64,000 nt of DNA, taken from assembly GCF_009176645.1 (NCBI RefSeq), contig NZ_AP019007.1:1612001-1676000 (forward strand), given 5' to 3'. Source of the DNA: Enterobacter oligotrophicus. GTDB taxonomy: Bacteria; Pseudomonadota; Gammaproteobacteria; Enterobacterales; Enterobacteriaceae. This document shows positions 1 to 9,212 of this stretch, piece after piece. Both the position numbers and the translations under genes were made by a program. Positions within the stretch are counted from its first letter, which is position 1. Every line of letters begins with the position of its first letter. A model generated the notes under the pieces. That model did no database searches, was not told where the DNA came from, and worked only from the letters and a program-made list of their open reading frames with translations.

Positions 1-816
1 TTTCAGCGTTGCGGTCGCCGTTTCGGAGAACTCGGTCGCTACGCGAACGTCAGTTGGAACCGGGATATCGCAGGTGCTCAGCAGGCGTTTCGCTTCGTCA
101 ACCAGGTCTGCTTCGTACAGAGATTTACCCACGTTGTGGCCTTGTGCAGCAACGAAGGTGTTCGCGATACCACCGCCAACGATCAGCTGGTCAGCGATTT
201 TAGACAGAGAATCCAGAACGGTCAGTTTGGTGGACACTTTAGAACCACCAACGATAGCCACCATTGGACGAGCCGGTTCTTTCAGCGCTTTACCCAGTGC
301 TTCCAGTTCGTCTGCCAGCAGAGGACCGGCACACGCAACGTCTGCAAATTTACCGATACCGTGGGTAGAGGCCTGTGCACGGTGAGCCGTACCGAATGCA
401 TCCATCACGAACACGTCGCACAGTGCAGCGTATTTTTTAGACAGCGCTTCGTCGTCTTTCTTTTCGCCTTTGTTGAAGCGAACGTTTTCAAGCACAACCA
501 GCTCACCGGCAGCGACTTCAACGCCATCCAGGTAATCTTTCACCAGGCGAACCGGGTTGGACAGTTTGTCTTTCAGGTAATTAACCACTGGCAGCAGAGA
601 GAACTCTTCGTTGTACTCGCCTTCAGTTGGACGGCCCAGGTGGGAGGTTACCATCACTTTAGCGCCCTGCTTCAGAGCCAGTTCGATGGTTGGCAGAGAT
701 GCACGGATACGCGCGTCGCTGGTCACTTTGCCATCTTTAACCGGTACGTTCAGATCAGCACGGATGAAAACGCGTTTACCAGCCAGATCCAGATCGGTCA
801 TCTTAATTACAGACAT
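1..816 (-). CDS. pgk: phosphoglycerate kinase, N-terminal 272 codons (runs off left edge)
   Basis: Cytoplasmic glycolytic enzyme that interconverts 1,3-bisphosphoglycerate plus ADP and 3-phosphoglycerate plus ATP. Translating the minus strand from the ATG at 816 gives [20 protein letters not shown], followed by the DLNVP substrate-binding segment and LGRPTEG, all typical of enterobacterial Pgk. A GAGAGGATT ribosome site precedes the start. About 272 of the usual 387 residues are present, so the C-terminal nucleotide-binding domain is mostly missing because the window ends. It lies 49 bp downstream of epd on the same strand, matching the conserved epd-pgk-fbaA operon. Confidence 0.97.
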   Translation of the reverse strand, partial: MSVIKMTDLDLAGKRVFIRADLNVPVKDGKVTSDARIRASLPTIELALKQGAKVMVTSHLGRPTEGEYNEEFSLLPVVNYLKDKLSNPVRLVKDYLDGVEVAAGELVVLENVRFNKGEKKDDEALSKKYAALCDVFVMDAFGTAHRAQASTHGIGKFADVACAGPLLADELEALGKALKEPARPMVAIVGGSKVSTKLTVLDSLSKIADQLIVGGGIANTFVAAQGHNVGKSLYEADLVDEAKRLLSTCDIPVPTDVRVATEFSETATATLK

Positions 817-865
817 GGTGAATCCTCTCGTTGATTCTTAAAGTTTTGCAGACGCACAATGCGTC

Positions 866-1885
866 TTACCTGAAACCTTTCGCGGCCATTGCTAACGTGG
901 TGTCGAGCATTCGGTTAGCAAAGCCCCATTCGTTATCACACCAGACCAGCGTCTTGATCAGGTGTGCGCCACTGACGCGCGTTTGTGTGCCATCCACGAT
1001 GGCGCTGTGCGGGTCGTGGTTAAAATCTACTGAGACCAACGGTAATTCCGTATAGTCAACTATACCATGAAATGCACCCTGTGCCGCTTTTTGCAGCAAC
1101 AGGTTGACTTCACAGGCTTTTACCGGTTTCTTCACCGTGACGCTGAGGTCGATTGCGGTGACGTTAATCGTCGGCACGCGCACGGCAATCGCTTCAAAAC
1201 GGTCATTAAACTGCGGGAAAATACGGGTGATCCCCGCCGCCAGTTTCGTATCCACCGGAATGATCGACTGGCTCGCCGCGCGAGTGCGTCGTAGATCCGG
1301 GTGGTAAGCGTCAATTACCTGCTGATCGTGCATGGCGGAGTGAATCGTAGTCACGGTGCCGGATTCAATGCCATACGCATCGTCTAACAGTTTGATGACC
1401 GGAATTATGCAGTTGGTGGTGCAGGAGGCGTTGGAGACAATGCGGTGTTCAGCTTGCAGCTCATGCTGGTTGACGCCAAAGACAACGGTGGCGTCGAGGT
1501 CGTGACTGCCGGGGTGGGAAAACAGGACTTTTTTCGCGCCAGCTGCCAGATGCGCTTCACCGTGTTCGCGGTTGCCGTATACGCCGGTACAGTCAAGCAC
1601 CACATCCACACCCAGTTCACGCCACGGTAGCGCGTCAAGGCTGCGTTCATGCAGCACGCGGATGGCATCGTCACCGACGAAAAGCTGTTCCCTTTCCTGG
1701 CGAACGTCCCAGGCAAAGCGGCCGTGGCTGGTGTCATATTTCAACAAATGCGCCATGCCCGCAGCATCCGCCAGTTCATTGATTGCCACCACGGTGATTT
1801 CCGCACGACGCCCGGATTCATATAAAGCACGAACCACGTTGCGCCCGATGCGACCGAAGCCATTAATCGCTACGCGTACGGTCAT
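866..1885 (-). CDS. epd: D-erythrose-4-phosphate dehydrogenase
   Basis: NAD-dependent oxidation of erythrose 4-phosphate to 4-phosphoerythronate, the first step of the DXP-dependent pyridoxal phosphate pathway. The 339-residue protein has the GAPDH fold. [10 protein letters not shown] at the N terminus binds NAD, and SNASCTTNC near residue 155 carries the catalytic cysteine. The last third has [12 protein letters not shown], as in the GAPDH family. It is separated from true GapA by its location upstream of pgk and its length, which matches E. coli Epd. Cra-like and CRP-like sites lie upstream, in line with known control of epd-pgk. Confidence 0.96.
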   Translation of the reverse strand: MTVRVAINGFGRIGRNVVRALYESGRRAEITVVAINELADAAGMAHLLKYDTSHGRFAWDVRQEREQLFVGDDAIRVLHERSLDALPWRELGVDVVLDCTGVYGNREHGEAHLAAGAKKVLFSHPGSHDLDATVVFGVNQHELQAEHRIVSNASCTTNCIIPVIKLLDDAYGIESGTVTTIHSAMHDQQVIDAYHPDLRRTRAASQSIIPVDTKLAAGITRIFPQFNDRFEAIAVRVPTINVTAIDLSVTVKKPVKACEVNLLLQKAAQGAFHGIVDYTELPLVSVDFNHDPHSAIVDGTQTRVSGAHLIKTLVWCDNEWGFANRMLDTTLAMAAKGFR

Positions 1886-2008
1886 AGATCTCCTGCAAAG
1901 CTATCCCTGAGTTTGAGGTGGCTGAAAGAGTAATCCAGCGACGCCCGAAGGGGAATCCTTGCTGTCACAAACTGCGATTGATTGGTCAATTGTCGAACAT
2001 TTAATCGA

Positions 2009-2022
2009 CTGAAACGCTTCAG
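2009..2022. promoter_or_regulatory. Cra (FruR)-like operator upstream of epd
   Basis: CTGAAACGCTTCAG is an almost perfect dyad and matches the TGAAACGnTTCA core of Cra sites. It lies about 125 bp upstream of the epd start. Cra control of the epd-pgk operon is established in E. coli. The assignment here rests on the motif and position only. Confidence 0.65.
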
Positions 2023-2080
2023 CAAGAATAAGCGAATTGTGGAATAAAAGGAATGTCTGTCCAGATGAATAAGCGAGCTA

Positions 2081-2096
2081 TATGACTTGCGTCACA
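2081..2096. promoter_or_regulatory. CRP-like site upstream of epd
   Basis: TATGA-CTTGCG-TCACA fits the TGTGA-N6-TCACA CRP consensus with one mismatch. It lies in the 341-bp gap between tktA and epd, upstream of the Cra-like site with respect to epd. CRP activation of epd-pgk is known in E. coli. Confidence 0.6.
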
Positions 2097-2130
2097 TTTT
2101 CGGTGGAATAATTTACGACGAGGTAAAAGC

Positions 2131-2158
2131 AAAACGGTAACCGAGAGGTTACCGTTTT
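2131..2158 (-). terminator. intrinsic terminator of tktA
   Basis: Perfect 12-bp inverted repeat AAAACGGTAACC / GGTTACCGTTTT around a GAGA loop. The stem ends in A/T runs on both sides, so it could act in both directions. It lies 69 bp after the tktA stop codon. Confidence 0.85.
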
Positions 2159-2169
2159 TAGTGTTTGCA

Positions 2170-2203
2170 CCCTCTCCCCGTGGGAGAGGGACGGGGTGAG
2201 GGC
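2170..2203. repeat. CCCTCTCCC-hairpin repeat, copy 1
   Basis: Hairpin CCCTCTCCC / GGGAGAGGG followed by a GGGGTGAGGG tail. The same module recurs at 35427-35508 (two copies) and 40067-40099. It is a short palindromic repeat clearly different from the REP elements of this window. Here it sits between the tktA stop and its terminator. Confidence 0.8.
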
Positions 2204-2226
2204 ATCAGCCCGCACCGTACAAACAA

Positions 2227-4218
2227 TTACAGCAGTTCTTTCGCCTTAGCGACAACGTTCTCAACGGTGAAGCCGAACTCTTCGAACAGCAGCTCTGCCG
2301 GAGCAGATTCACCGAAGGTGGTCATGCCGACGATTGCGCCGTTCAGGCCCACATATTTGAACCAGTAGTCTGCGATACCCGCTTCCACTGCCACACGTGC
2401 GGAAACCGCTTTAGGCAGTACGGATTCACGGTAAGCTGCATCCTGCTTGTCGAACGCATCGGTAGACGGCATGGAAACCACGCGCGCTTTCACGCCTTCG
2501 GCAGTCAGTTTTTCCCAGGCAGCTACAGCCAGCTCAACTTCAGAACCGGTCGCGATGAAGATCAGCTCAGGCTGGCCTGCGCAATCTTTCAGCACGTAAC
2601 CACCGCGGGCGATGTTTGCCAGTTGCTCTGGAGTACGCTCCTGCTGCGCCAGGTTCTGACGGGAGAGGATCAGCGCGGTCGGGCCGTCCTGACGCTCAAC
2701 GCCGTATTTCCACGCCACCGCGGATTCAACCTGGTCACATGGACGCCATGTGCTCATGTTCGGGGTCACGCGCAGGGAAGCCACCTGCTCTACCGGCTGG
2801 TGAGTCGGGCCATCTTCGCCCAGCCCGATGGAGTCGTGGGTGTAGACCATCACCTGACGCTGTTTCATCAGCGCAGCCATACGCACGGCGTTACGCGCGT
2901 ATTCAACGAACATCAGGAAGGTAGAGGTATACGGCAGGAAACCGCCGTGCAGCGAGATACCGTTGGCGATTGCGGTCATACCGAATTCACGTACACCGTA
3001 ATGGATGTAGTTACCGGCAGTGTCTTCGTTGATCGCTTTAGAACCCGACCACAGGGTCAGGTTAGAAGGTGCCAGGTCAGCGGAGCCGCCGAGGAATTCA
3101 GGAAGCAGAGGACCGAACGCTTCGATTGCATTCTGAGACGCTTTACGGCTGGCGATTTTAGACGGGTTCGCCTGCAGCTTCGCGATGAACTCGTTCGCTT
3201 TCGCGTCGAAATCAGACGGCATGTCGCCTTTCATACGACGGGTGAATTCAGCCGCTTCCTGAGGGAACGCTTTTGCATAAGCCGCGAACTTCTCGTTCCA
3301 GGCGGCTTCTTTCGCCTGGCCGACTTCTTTGGCATCCCACTGGGCGTAGATCTCAGATGGGATTTCGAAAGCAGGGTGTTTCCAGCCCAGAGCTTCACGG
3401 GTCAGTGCGATTTCCGCGTCGCCCAGCGGTGCGCCGTGGGAGTCGTGCGTACCCGCTTTGTTCGGAGAACCGAAGCCGATGATGGTTTTGCACATCAGCA
3501 GGGATGGTTTGTCTGTGACTGCGCGCGCTTCTTCTACCGCACGTTTAATCGAGTCAGCATCGTGGCCATCAACGCCACGCACAACGTGCCAGCCGTAGGC
3601 TTCGAAACGTGCTGCGGTGTCGTCAGTGAACCAGCCTTCAACGTGGCCGTCGATGGAGATACCGTTGTCGTCATAGAACGCCACCAGTTTACCCAGCTTC
3701 AGGGTTCCTGCCAGGGAACACACTTCGTGAGAAATGCCTTCCATCATGCAGCCGTCGCCCATGAACGCGTAGGTGAAGTGGTCAACGATGTCGTGACCAG
3801 GACGGTTGAACTGTGCCGCCAGGGTCTTCTCAGCAATCGCCATACCCACTGCGTTCGCAATACCCTGACCCAGCGGACCGGTGGTCGTTTCAACGCCCGC
3901 GGTGTAACCCACTTCCGGGTGACCTGGAGTTTTGGAGTGCAGCTGACGGAAGTTTTTCAGCTCTTCGATTGGCAGATCGTAACCAGTGAGGTGCAGCAGG
4001 CTGTAGATCAGCATAGAGCCGTGGCCGTTAGACAGTACGAAACGGTCGCGGTCAGCCCATGCCGGGTTCTGCGGGTTGTGGTTCAGAAAATCACGCCACA
4101 GGACTTCGGCGATATCAGCCATACCCATAGGGGCACCAGGGTGGCCGGATTTGGCTTTCTGTACTGCGTCCATGCTCAGCGCACGAATAGCATTAGCAAG
4201 CTCTTTACGTGAGGACAT
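2227..4218 (-). CDS. tktA: transketolase 1
   Basis: Thiamine diphosphate enzyme of the non-oxidative pentose phosphate pathway that moves two-carbon ketol units between sugar phosphates. The ATG at 4218 ([20 protein letters not shown]) is preceded by GGAGTTAAA and gives 663 residues, the E. coli TktA length. An upstream in-frame start at 4365 would add 49 unlike residues and is rejected. The ThDP-binding motif starts at GDGCMMEG near residue 155 and ends in DDNGISIDG. The pyrimidine domain begins near residue 355 and holds the catalytic-glutamate region GVREFGM. It is divergent from loiP and followed by a strong terminator. Confidence 0.98.
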   Translation of the reverse strand: MSSRKELANAIRALSMDAVQKAKSGHPGAPMGMADIAEVLWRDFLNHNPQNPAWADRDRFVLSNGHGSMLIYSLLHLTGYDLPIEELKNFRQLHSKTPGHPEVGYTAGVETTTGPLGQGIANAVGMAIAEKTLAAQFNRPGHDIVDHFTYAFMGDGCMMEGISHEVCSLAGTLKLGKLVAFYDDNGISIDGHVEGWFTDDTAARFEAYGWHVVRGVDGHDADSIKRAVEEARAVTDKPSLLMCKTIIGFGSPNKAGTHDSHGAPLGDAEIALTREALGWKHPAFEIPSEIYAQWDAKEVGQAKEAAWNEKFAAYAKAFPQEAAEFTRRMKGDMPSDFDAKANEFIAKLQANPSKIASRKASQNAIEAFGPLLPEFLGGSADLAPSNLTLWSGSKAINEDTAGNYIHYGVREFGMTAIANGISLHGGFLPYTSTFLMFVEYARNAVRMAALMKQRQVMVYTHDSIGLGEDGPTHQPVEQVASLRVTPNMSTWRPCDQVESAVAWKYGVERQDGPTALILSRQNLAQQERTPEQLANIARGGYVLKDCAGQPELIFIATGSEVELAVAAWEKLTAEGVKARVVSMPSTDAFDKQDAAYRESVLPKAVSARVAVEAGIADYWFKYVGLNGAIVGMTTFGESAPAELLFEEFGFTVENVVAKAKELL

Positions 4219-4489
4219 TTTAACTCCAGATCGGACTGTTAAAGGCCATGCCCTTGACGACAGCGCGTTTTGGGCTACGCCGGAAAAAAGTGCCAACAAT
4301 GTAACCCAAGCCGCAAAGCATGTACATGGACCATTCTTTTGCTTGTTAAGAAATCTCTGGATCATGCTCGCATGTTGCGCAATCTGCTCGCCCGCCCCGG
4401 AAGATATTCCTTATACTTAGCCGACACCGGCTTCGCTGGCGGTGCAATTTTCGGATTTTATTCAGATTAACGAGTACGGAAGCAACCTC

Positions 4490-5248
4490 ATGAAAATGCG
4501 TGCAATAGTGCTGGCCCTGGGTACAACGCTCCTGCTGAGCGGCTGTCAGAATATGGATTCTAATGGCCTGATGTCCTCAGGCGCAGAAGCCTTTCAGGCC
4601 TATTCCCTGAGTGACGCGCAGGTAAAAGCGCTGAGCGATCAGGCCTGTAAAGATATGGATGCCAAAGCTACCCTCGCCCCGGCTAACAGTACCTACACGC
4701 AGCGCCTGAATAAGATTGCGTCCGCCCTGGGCGATAACATTAATGGCCAGCCAGTCAACTATAAGGTTTACATGGCGAAAGACGTGAACGCCTTCGCGAT
4801 GGCAAACGGCTGTATCCGCGTCTACAGCGGCCTGATGGACATGATGACCGACAACGAAGTCGAAGCGGTGATCGGCCATGAAATGGGCCACGTCGCACTG
4901 GGCCACGTGAAGAAAGGTATGCAGGTCGCGCTGGGCACCAACGCCGTTCGTGCGGCAGCAGCCTCTGCGGGCGGTATCGTGGGCAGCTTGTCCCAGTCCC
5001 AGATTGGCGACATGGGGGAGAAACTGGTTAACTCCCAGTTCTCTCAGCGTCAGGAATCGGAAGCCGATGACTACTCTTATGACCTGTTGCGCAAACGCGG
5101 TATTAACCCGTCAGGCTTAGCCACCAGCTTCGAAAAACTGGCAAAACTGGAAGAGGGTCGTCAAAGCTCCATGTTTGACGATCACCCGGCATCCGTTGAG
5201 CGTGCACAACATATTCGCGATCGAATGGCCGCGGATGGAATTAAATAA
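4490..5248 (+). CDS. loiP: outer-membrane metalloprotease LoiP (YggG), M48 family
   Basis: Zinc endopeptidase lipoprotein induced by low osmolarity in E. coli. The chosen start (MKMRAIVLALG) gives 252 residues, the E. coli length. Residues 1-19 are a lipoprotein signal ending in LLSGC, so Cys19 is the likely lipidated residue. The catalytic HExxH is in VIGHEMGHVALGH near residue 136, with the downstream zinc-ligand glutamate in QESEADDYS. It is the last core gene before the accessory aromatic locus. A REP element follows its stop by 13 bp. Confidence 0.96.
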   Translation: MKMRAIVLALGTTLLLSGCQNMDSNGLMSSGAEAFQAYSLSDAQVKALSDQACKDMDAKATLAPANSTYTQRLNKIASALGDNINGQPVNYKVYMAKDVNAFAMANGCIRVYSGLMDMMTDNEVEAVIGHEMGHVALGHVKKGMQVALGTNAVRAAAASAGGIVGSLSQSQIGDMGEKLVNSQFSQRQESEADDYSYDLLRKRGINPSGLATSFEKLAKLEEGRQSSMFDDHPASVERAQHIRDRMAADGIK

Positions 5249-5261
5249 TAAATGAACACCG

Positions 5262-5288
5262 GCCCGGTGAGCGCAGCGCCACCGGGCA
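5262..5288. repeat. single REP element
   Basis: GCCCGGTGAGCG...CGCCACCGGGC is an imperfect palindrome typical of enterobacterial REP sequences. It fills the short gap between the convergent loiP and the accessory ThDP-enzyme gene and marks the left seam of the aromatic locus. Confidence 0.8.
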
Positions 5289-5299
5289 AGCGTGCCAAA

Positions 5300-6940
5300 T
5301 CAGTACAGCGTTTTCTGCGGCGGCCCGGCAAACTTCAGCGCGCCAATCTGCCCCATCCGTACTTCCACCACCGACGGCCCCGGCATCGCCAGCGCCTCTG
5401 TCATCACCGCATCAAAATCTTCTGCCCGCTCAACGCTCCACGCCTGCAGGCCAATCGCCTGAGCCAGCAGGGTAAAGTCCGGCGTATGCAGTTCGTTATA
5501 ATACTGACGCCCGCCGAAATACTTATCCTGAATACCGCGCATCACCCCGTAACCGCCGTCGTTCATGATCAGCAGCGTCACATTGGCTTTCTCCTGCGCC
5601 AGCGTCGCCAGTTCGCCCAGGTTCAGGCTCAGGCCGCCGTCACCCACCAGCCCAACAACCTTACGCTGCGGGTTGGCAATCGCGGTGCCGATCGCCATCG
5701 GCAGGCCCATACCAATCGCGCCCGCCAGCGAGTGGATGTTCATCAACGGGCCGTTGGCACGGAACAGACGGCTACCCCACAGGCTGCCGGACACGGTGAT
5801 ATCACGCACCAGCAGGCCATCTTTCGGCAGCGCTTTCTCGATGGCATCGTTGAGCTTCGCGTAGGCTCCGCACTGCTCGCGCAGCCCCTGCCCGGCGCTG
5901 GCAACCGCCTGCTGCACCTGCGTATCCCACTGGGCGTTGCCCCATTCACGCCCCTGCGCTTTATCGGCCAGTGCACTAAGCAGCACTGAACAATCGGCTA
6001 TTAGCGTATTATCCATCAGATAGTTACGGCTCGCCGCCGCCGGGTCGATATCAATCTGCACGCGTGGATGCGGCAGTTCCAGCGTCCAGGATCGGGTTTC
6101 GTTGCTGCGCAGACGCGAACCGGCGACCAGCGTAAAATCACACTGCGCGATAAGCGCCTCAACGGACGGCGAGTTGTGAAACGCCCGCAGGCTGGCGCGG
6201 TGGCTGTCCGGCAGCACGCCGCGCGCGTGGGTGCTGGAGATCACGGTGACGCCTGCATCCGCCAGTTTTTTCACGGCGTCAGCGCTCCCCAGCGCTCCAC
6301 CGCCCAGCCACAGCAGCGGCTGTTTCGCCTGCTTAAGCTGCGCCCACAAAGCATCGGCCATTGCCGCGTCAACGTTTGTAGCCAAAGCCGGTTTTACAGG
6401 TGCGGTCACCAGCGACAGCGGGATTTTGGCCCCCTGAATATCAATCGGGATTTCCACAGAAACCGGCCCACACGGCGGCGTCTGCGCCTCCTGAATGGCT
6501 TTATGCAGAATGGCTATCGCCTGGTTAGCATTGCTGATGCGGTACGCTCGTTTGGAACTGGCCTTCAGGAAGGTCAGCTGGTCACGGGTTTCATGGATAA
6601 AGCCGGTATCAGCATCGAGCCACGCTTTCTCGACCTGCCCGGTTAAATGCAGCAGCGGCGTGCAGGCATTCATCGCCTCCACCAGCGCGCCTACCGCATT
6701 ACCCGCCCCCGCGCCGGTGCTGGTTAGCGCTACGCCCAGGCCGGAAAAGCGCCCATGAGCATCGGCCATGGTGACGGAACCCGCTTCGCCGCGCGCGGGC
6801 ACAAAGCGGATGTTGCCGCGCTGCCCTACCGCATCCGCGATCGGCAGGTTGTGAATGGAGATGACGCCGTAGATGGCCTCAACCTGATACTGCTCCAGCG
6901 TTCTGGCGATGGCGTCGCCGACGGTTATCATTTCGCTCAT
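5300..6940 (-). CDS. thiamine-diphosphate-dependent 2-oxoacid decarboxylase / acetolactate synthase-like enzyme
   Basis: 546-residue protein with the three-domain architecture of the POX/AHAS/benzoylformate decarboxylase superfamily. The pyrimidine domain has the activating glutamate Glu52 in RGEAG. The central domain spans about 190-330. The pyrophosphate domain has the ThDP motif from GDG at residue 433 to NDGGYG about 30 residues later. There is no small regulatory subunit gene nearby, which argues against a biosynthetic acetolactate synthase. It is the last gene of the minus-strand aromatic operon, 13 bp after the aldehyde dehydrogenase. This pairing suggests decarboxylation of a 2-oxoacid to an aldehyde that is then oxidised. 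The substrate is unknown; the family is certain, the reaction inferred. Confidence 0.8.
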   Translation of the reverse strand: MSEMITVGDAIARTLEQYQVEAIYGVISIHNLPIADAVGQRGNIRFVPARGEAGSVTMADAHGRFSGLGVALTSTGAGAGNAVGALVEAMNACTPLLHLTGQVEKAWLDADTGFIHETRDQLTFLKASSKRAYRISNANQAIAILHKAIQEAQTPPCGPVSVEIPIDIQGAKIPLSLVTAPVKPALATNVDAAMADALWAQLKQAKQPLLWLGGGALGSADAVKKLADAGVTVISSTHARGVLPDSHRASLRAFHNSPSVEALIAQCDFTLVAGSRLRSNETRSWTLELPHPRVQIDIDPAAASRNYLMDNTLIADCSVLLSALADKAQGREWGNAQWDTQVQQAVASAGQGLREQCGAYAKLNDAIEKALPKDGLLVRDITVSGSLWGSRLFRANGPLMNIHSLAGAIGMGLPMAIGTAIANPQRKVVGLVGDGGLSLNLGELATLAQEKANVTLLIMNDGGYGVMRGIQDKYFGGRQYYNELHTPDFTLLAQAIGLQAWSVERAEDFDAVMTEALAMPGPSVVEVRMGQIGALKFAGPPQKTLY

Positions 6941-6953
6941 TGCTCACCCTTTC

Positions 6954-8423
6954 TCAGTCGCACCAGTGGTTGACGCTATTACCCGTCGCCAGATAAATGC
7001 TCTTTTGCTGCATCCAGGCTTTCAGCCCCTGAATGCCTTTTTCGCGGCCCAGACCGCTCTCTTTAAAGCCCCCGAACGGAGTCGAGATCGCAAAGACTTT
7101 GTAGGTGTTGATCCACACCGTGCCCGCCTCCAGCTGCTCGCTCAGGCGCAGCGCCCGCCCGGTATCGCGCGTCCAGATCCCCGCCGCGAGGCCATAAACC
7201 GAGTCGTTCGCCTCGCGTATCAACACCGCTGCATCGCGAAACGGCATCGCCACCAGCACCGGGCCGAAGATCTCTTCCTGACAGGCGCGGGCACTGTTGT
7301 TCAGCCCTTCAATGATGGTTGGCAGGAAGAAGCTGCCGTTTTTCAGTGCAGGATCGGCCGGGATCTCCCCGCCGCACAGCACGCGGCCCCCTTCGCGCTT
7401 CGCCAGCTCGACGTATTCCTGCACGCTCTGGCGATGCTTATCGTTAATCAGCGGCCCCACGTGGACGCCGTCAGTAAACGGGTGTCCGACGCGAAGACCG
7501 CGGGTTAACTCCAGCAGCCGCGCCATCAGCGGCGCGTACAGGCTTTCGTGAATAAACAGCCGCGAGCCGGCGATGCACGCTTGCCCGGCAGAGCTGAAAA
7601 TGCCGTAGCAGATCCCGCGCGCCGCCTGTTCGATATCGGCATCCTCCAGCACGATGGTCGGCGATTTGCCGCCCAGTTCGAGCGACGCCGGGATCAGTTT
7701 TTCCGCCGCCACGTGCGCCAGATGCCGACCCGTGGTGGTGCCGCCGGTAAAGGAAATTTTGCGCACCTTAGGATGACGCGCCAGCGCATCGCCAATCACC
7801 GAGCCTTTGCCCGGCAGTACGCTCAGCAGTCCGGTGGGCAAACCGGCCTGTTCAAAAATACGCGCCAGCTCCAGCGCCATCAGCGGCGTGGCTTCGGCGG
7901 GCTTGAGGATCACCGCGTTACCGGCGGCGATGGCCGGGGCGACCTTCTGCATTTCGCTGGCAATCGGTGAGTTCCACGGCGTGATGGCCGCCACCACGCC
8001 GAGCGGTTCATAGCGGCTCAGCGTCAGCAAATCGGGCTGGCGCGGCGTCGGGAGTTTACCTTCCAGCAGTTCGCAGGCAGCGGCGAAATAACGCGCCGTC
8101 CCCGCCGCGCTCATCACCAGCCCGCGCGCTTCCGCCAGCGGCTTGCCGTTATCGCGACTCTGCATCTGCGCCAGCTCATCAACGCGGCGTTCAATCAGAT
8201 CTGCAACCTTATGCAGGATCTTCGCGCGCACATGCGGCAGGCTGTTGCGCCAGGCGGGATCGCGCCACGCGCGCTCTCCGGCCTCTATCGCCTCCTGCAG
8301 ATCGTCGAGGCTCGCCGCATTCAACGTAGCGTTGATCGACCCGTCAGCCGGGAAGTGGCTCTGCATCGGGTTGCCGCCGCCGTGTCGCCACTGACCGCCG
8401 ATAAAAATGTTCAGATTGTCCAT
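6954..8423 (-). CDS. NAD(P)-dependent aldehyde dehydrogenase
   Basis: 489-residue ALDH-superfamily enzyme that oxidises an aldehyde to a carboxylate. The Rossmann part contains ITPWNSP and FTGGTTTG. LELGGKSP carries the general-base glutamate, and GQACIAGSR carries the catalytic cysteine near residue 290. EIFGPV and FGGFKESG are the usual C-terminal motifs. The ATG at 8423 is preferred over an in-frame GTG six bases upstream because GAGGAG lies at the right distance from it. It lies 9 bp after the aspartate-dehydrogenase-like gene. Its natural aldehyde may come from the ThDP enzyme next door or from ring-cleavage products. Confidence 0.85.
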   Translation of the reverse strand: MDNLNIFIGGQWRHGGGNPMQSHFPADGSINATLNAASLDDLQEAIEAGERAWRDPAWRNSLPHVRAKILHKVADLIERRVDELAQMQSRDNGKPLAEARGLVMSAAGTARYFAAACELLEGKLPTPRQPDLLTLSRYEPLGVVAAITPWNSPIASEMQKVAPAIAAGNAVILKPAEATPLMALELARIFEQAGLPTGLLSVLPGKGSVIGDALARHPKVRKISFTGGTTTGRHLAHVAAEKLIPASLELGGKSPTIVLEDADIEQAARGICYGIFSSAGQACIAGSRLFIHESLYAPLMARLLELTRGLRVGHPFTDGVHVGPLINDKHRQSVQEYVELAKREGGRVLCGGEIPADPALKNGSFFLPTIIEGLNNSARACQEEIFGPVLVAMPFRDAAVLIREANDSVYGLAAGIWTRDTGRALRLSEQLEAGTVWINTYKVFAISTPFGGFKESGLGREKGIQGLKAWMQQKSIYLATGNSVNHWCD

Positions 8424-8432
8424 CGTCACTCC

Positions 8433-9203
8433 TCAGCTCAGGGCCAGTTCGCGGCAGGCGCGCACCGCGCTCAGTGCCGCCAGGGTTGACGTTTTCGGGT
8501 TGCTGGCCAGCGGCAGCCCGCTCAGCTCCAGATGGAACTCGCCAAACACGCCTTCGACGTGGAGCGTGTGGGTGTTGCGTTTGGTTGTCGGGTCGACCAT
8601 CAGTTGCACGCGGGTGTCGTCCATCCCGACGCCGCCGAGCGCCACGGTTGCCGCCACGTTGGCGTTCGCCGGGAAGAGCCGCGCCGCCTCGCGGGCGCTA
8701 CCCTCAAAGAAGACATGTGCCTCTGACACCGCATTCAGATCGATAAGCTGCTCGGCGTAGCTGCCGCGCCAGCTGGCCGGGCTTTTGCGCGACTGATAGG
8801 TGACGCGTTCCAGCCCGCCCTCTTTCGCCGCCGCCAGCCCGTCAATGCCGGCTACCGCCCCGGAGAGCAGCGTCAGCTTGCCGCCCGCACTGAGCAGGCG
8901 CTGCTCCAGCGCGCTGTCCGCCAGCGCACCGGTAGAGATCACCGCCAGATGCCAGCCGCGACGCAGAATCACTTCGCCGTACTGGGCCACCGCCTGCTGG
9001 CTGGCGCACTCCAGTACCAGATCGGGCGTTTCGGCGCAGTCCACCGGAGAGGTCAACGCCACCACCCTATCGCCAAATTGTTCACGAATGGCGGCATGAT
9101 GAGACGCGCGCGCCACAATCCAGCCGATAGCCACACCGGCAGGCAGACGCTCGATCACCGCCTGCGCCATGGCACCAAAACCAATTAACATGATCTTTTT
9201 CAT
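8433..9203 (-). CDS. L-aspartate dehydrogenase-like amino acid dehydrogenase (NadX / DUF108 family)
   Basis: 256-residue protein with an N-terminal Rossmann segment (MLIGFGAMAQAV) and the NadX C-terminal domain. This contains ANANVAATVAL and NTHTLHVEG, whose His212 corresponds to the family's catalytic histidine. Family members oxidise L-aspartate to iminoaspartate, or run the reductive amination. L-aspartate dehydrogenase activity has been reported from Klebsiella pneumoniae and Ralstonia. Here it sits between an SDR and an aldehyde dehydrogenase in a ring-degradation operon, far from NAD biosynthesis genes. It may therefore deaminate a pathway amino acid or recapture released ammonia. Family assignment is firm, role inferred. 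Confidence 0.8.
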   Translation of the reverse strand: MKKIMLIGFGAMAQAVIERLPAGVAIGWIVARASHHAAIREQFGDRVVALTSPVDCAETPDLVLECASQQAVAQYGEVILRRGWHLAVISTGALADSALEQRLLSAGGKLTLLSGAVAGIDGLAAAKEGGLERVTYQSRKSPASWRGSYAEQLIDLNAVSEAHVFFEGSAREAARLFPANANVAATVALGGVGMDDTRVQLMVDPTTKRNTHTLHVEGVFGEFHLELSGLPLASNPKTSTLAALSAVRACRELALS

Positions 9204-9212
9204 GATGCGTCC

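Noticed and set aside
2623..4212. Long open frame antisense to tktA (529 codons)
   Set aside because: It mirrors the codon-biased tktA frame, has no ribosome site and its translation is rich in Arg, His and Val as expected for an antisense shadow.
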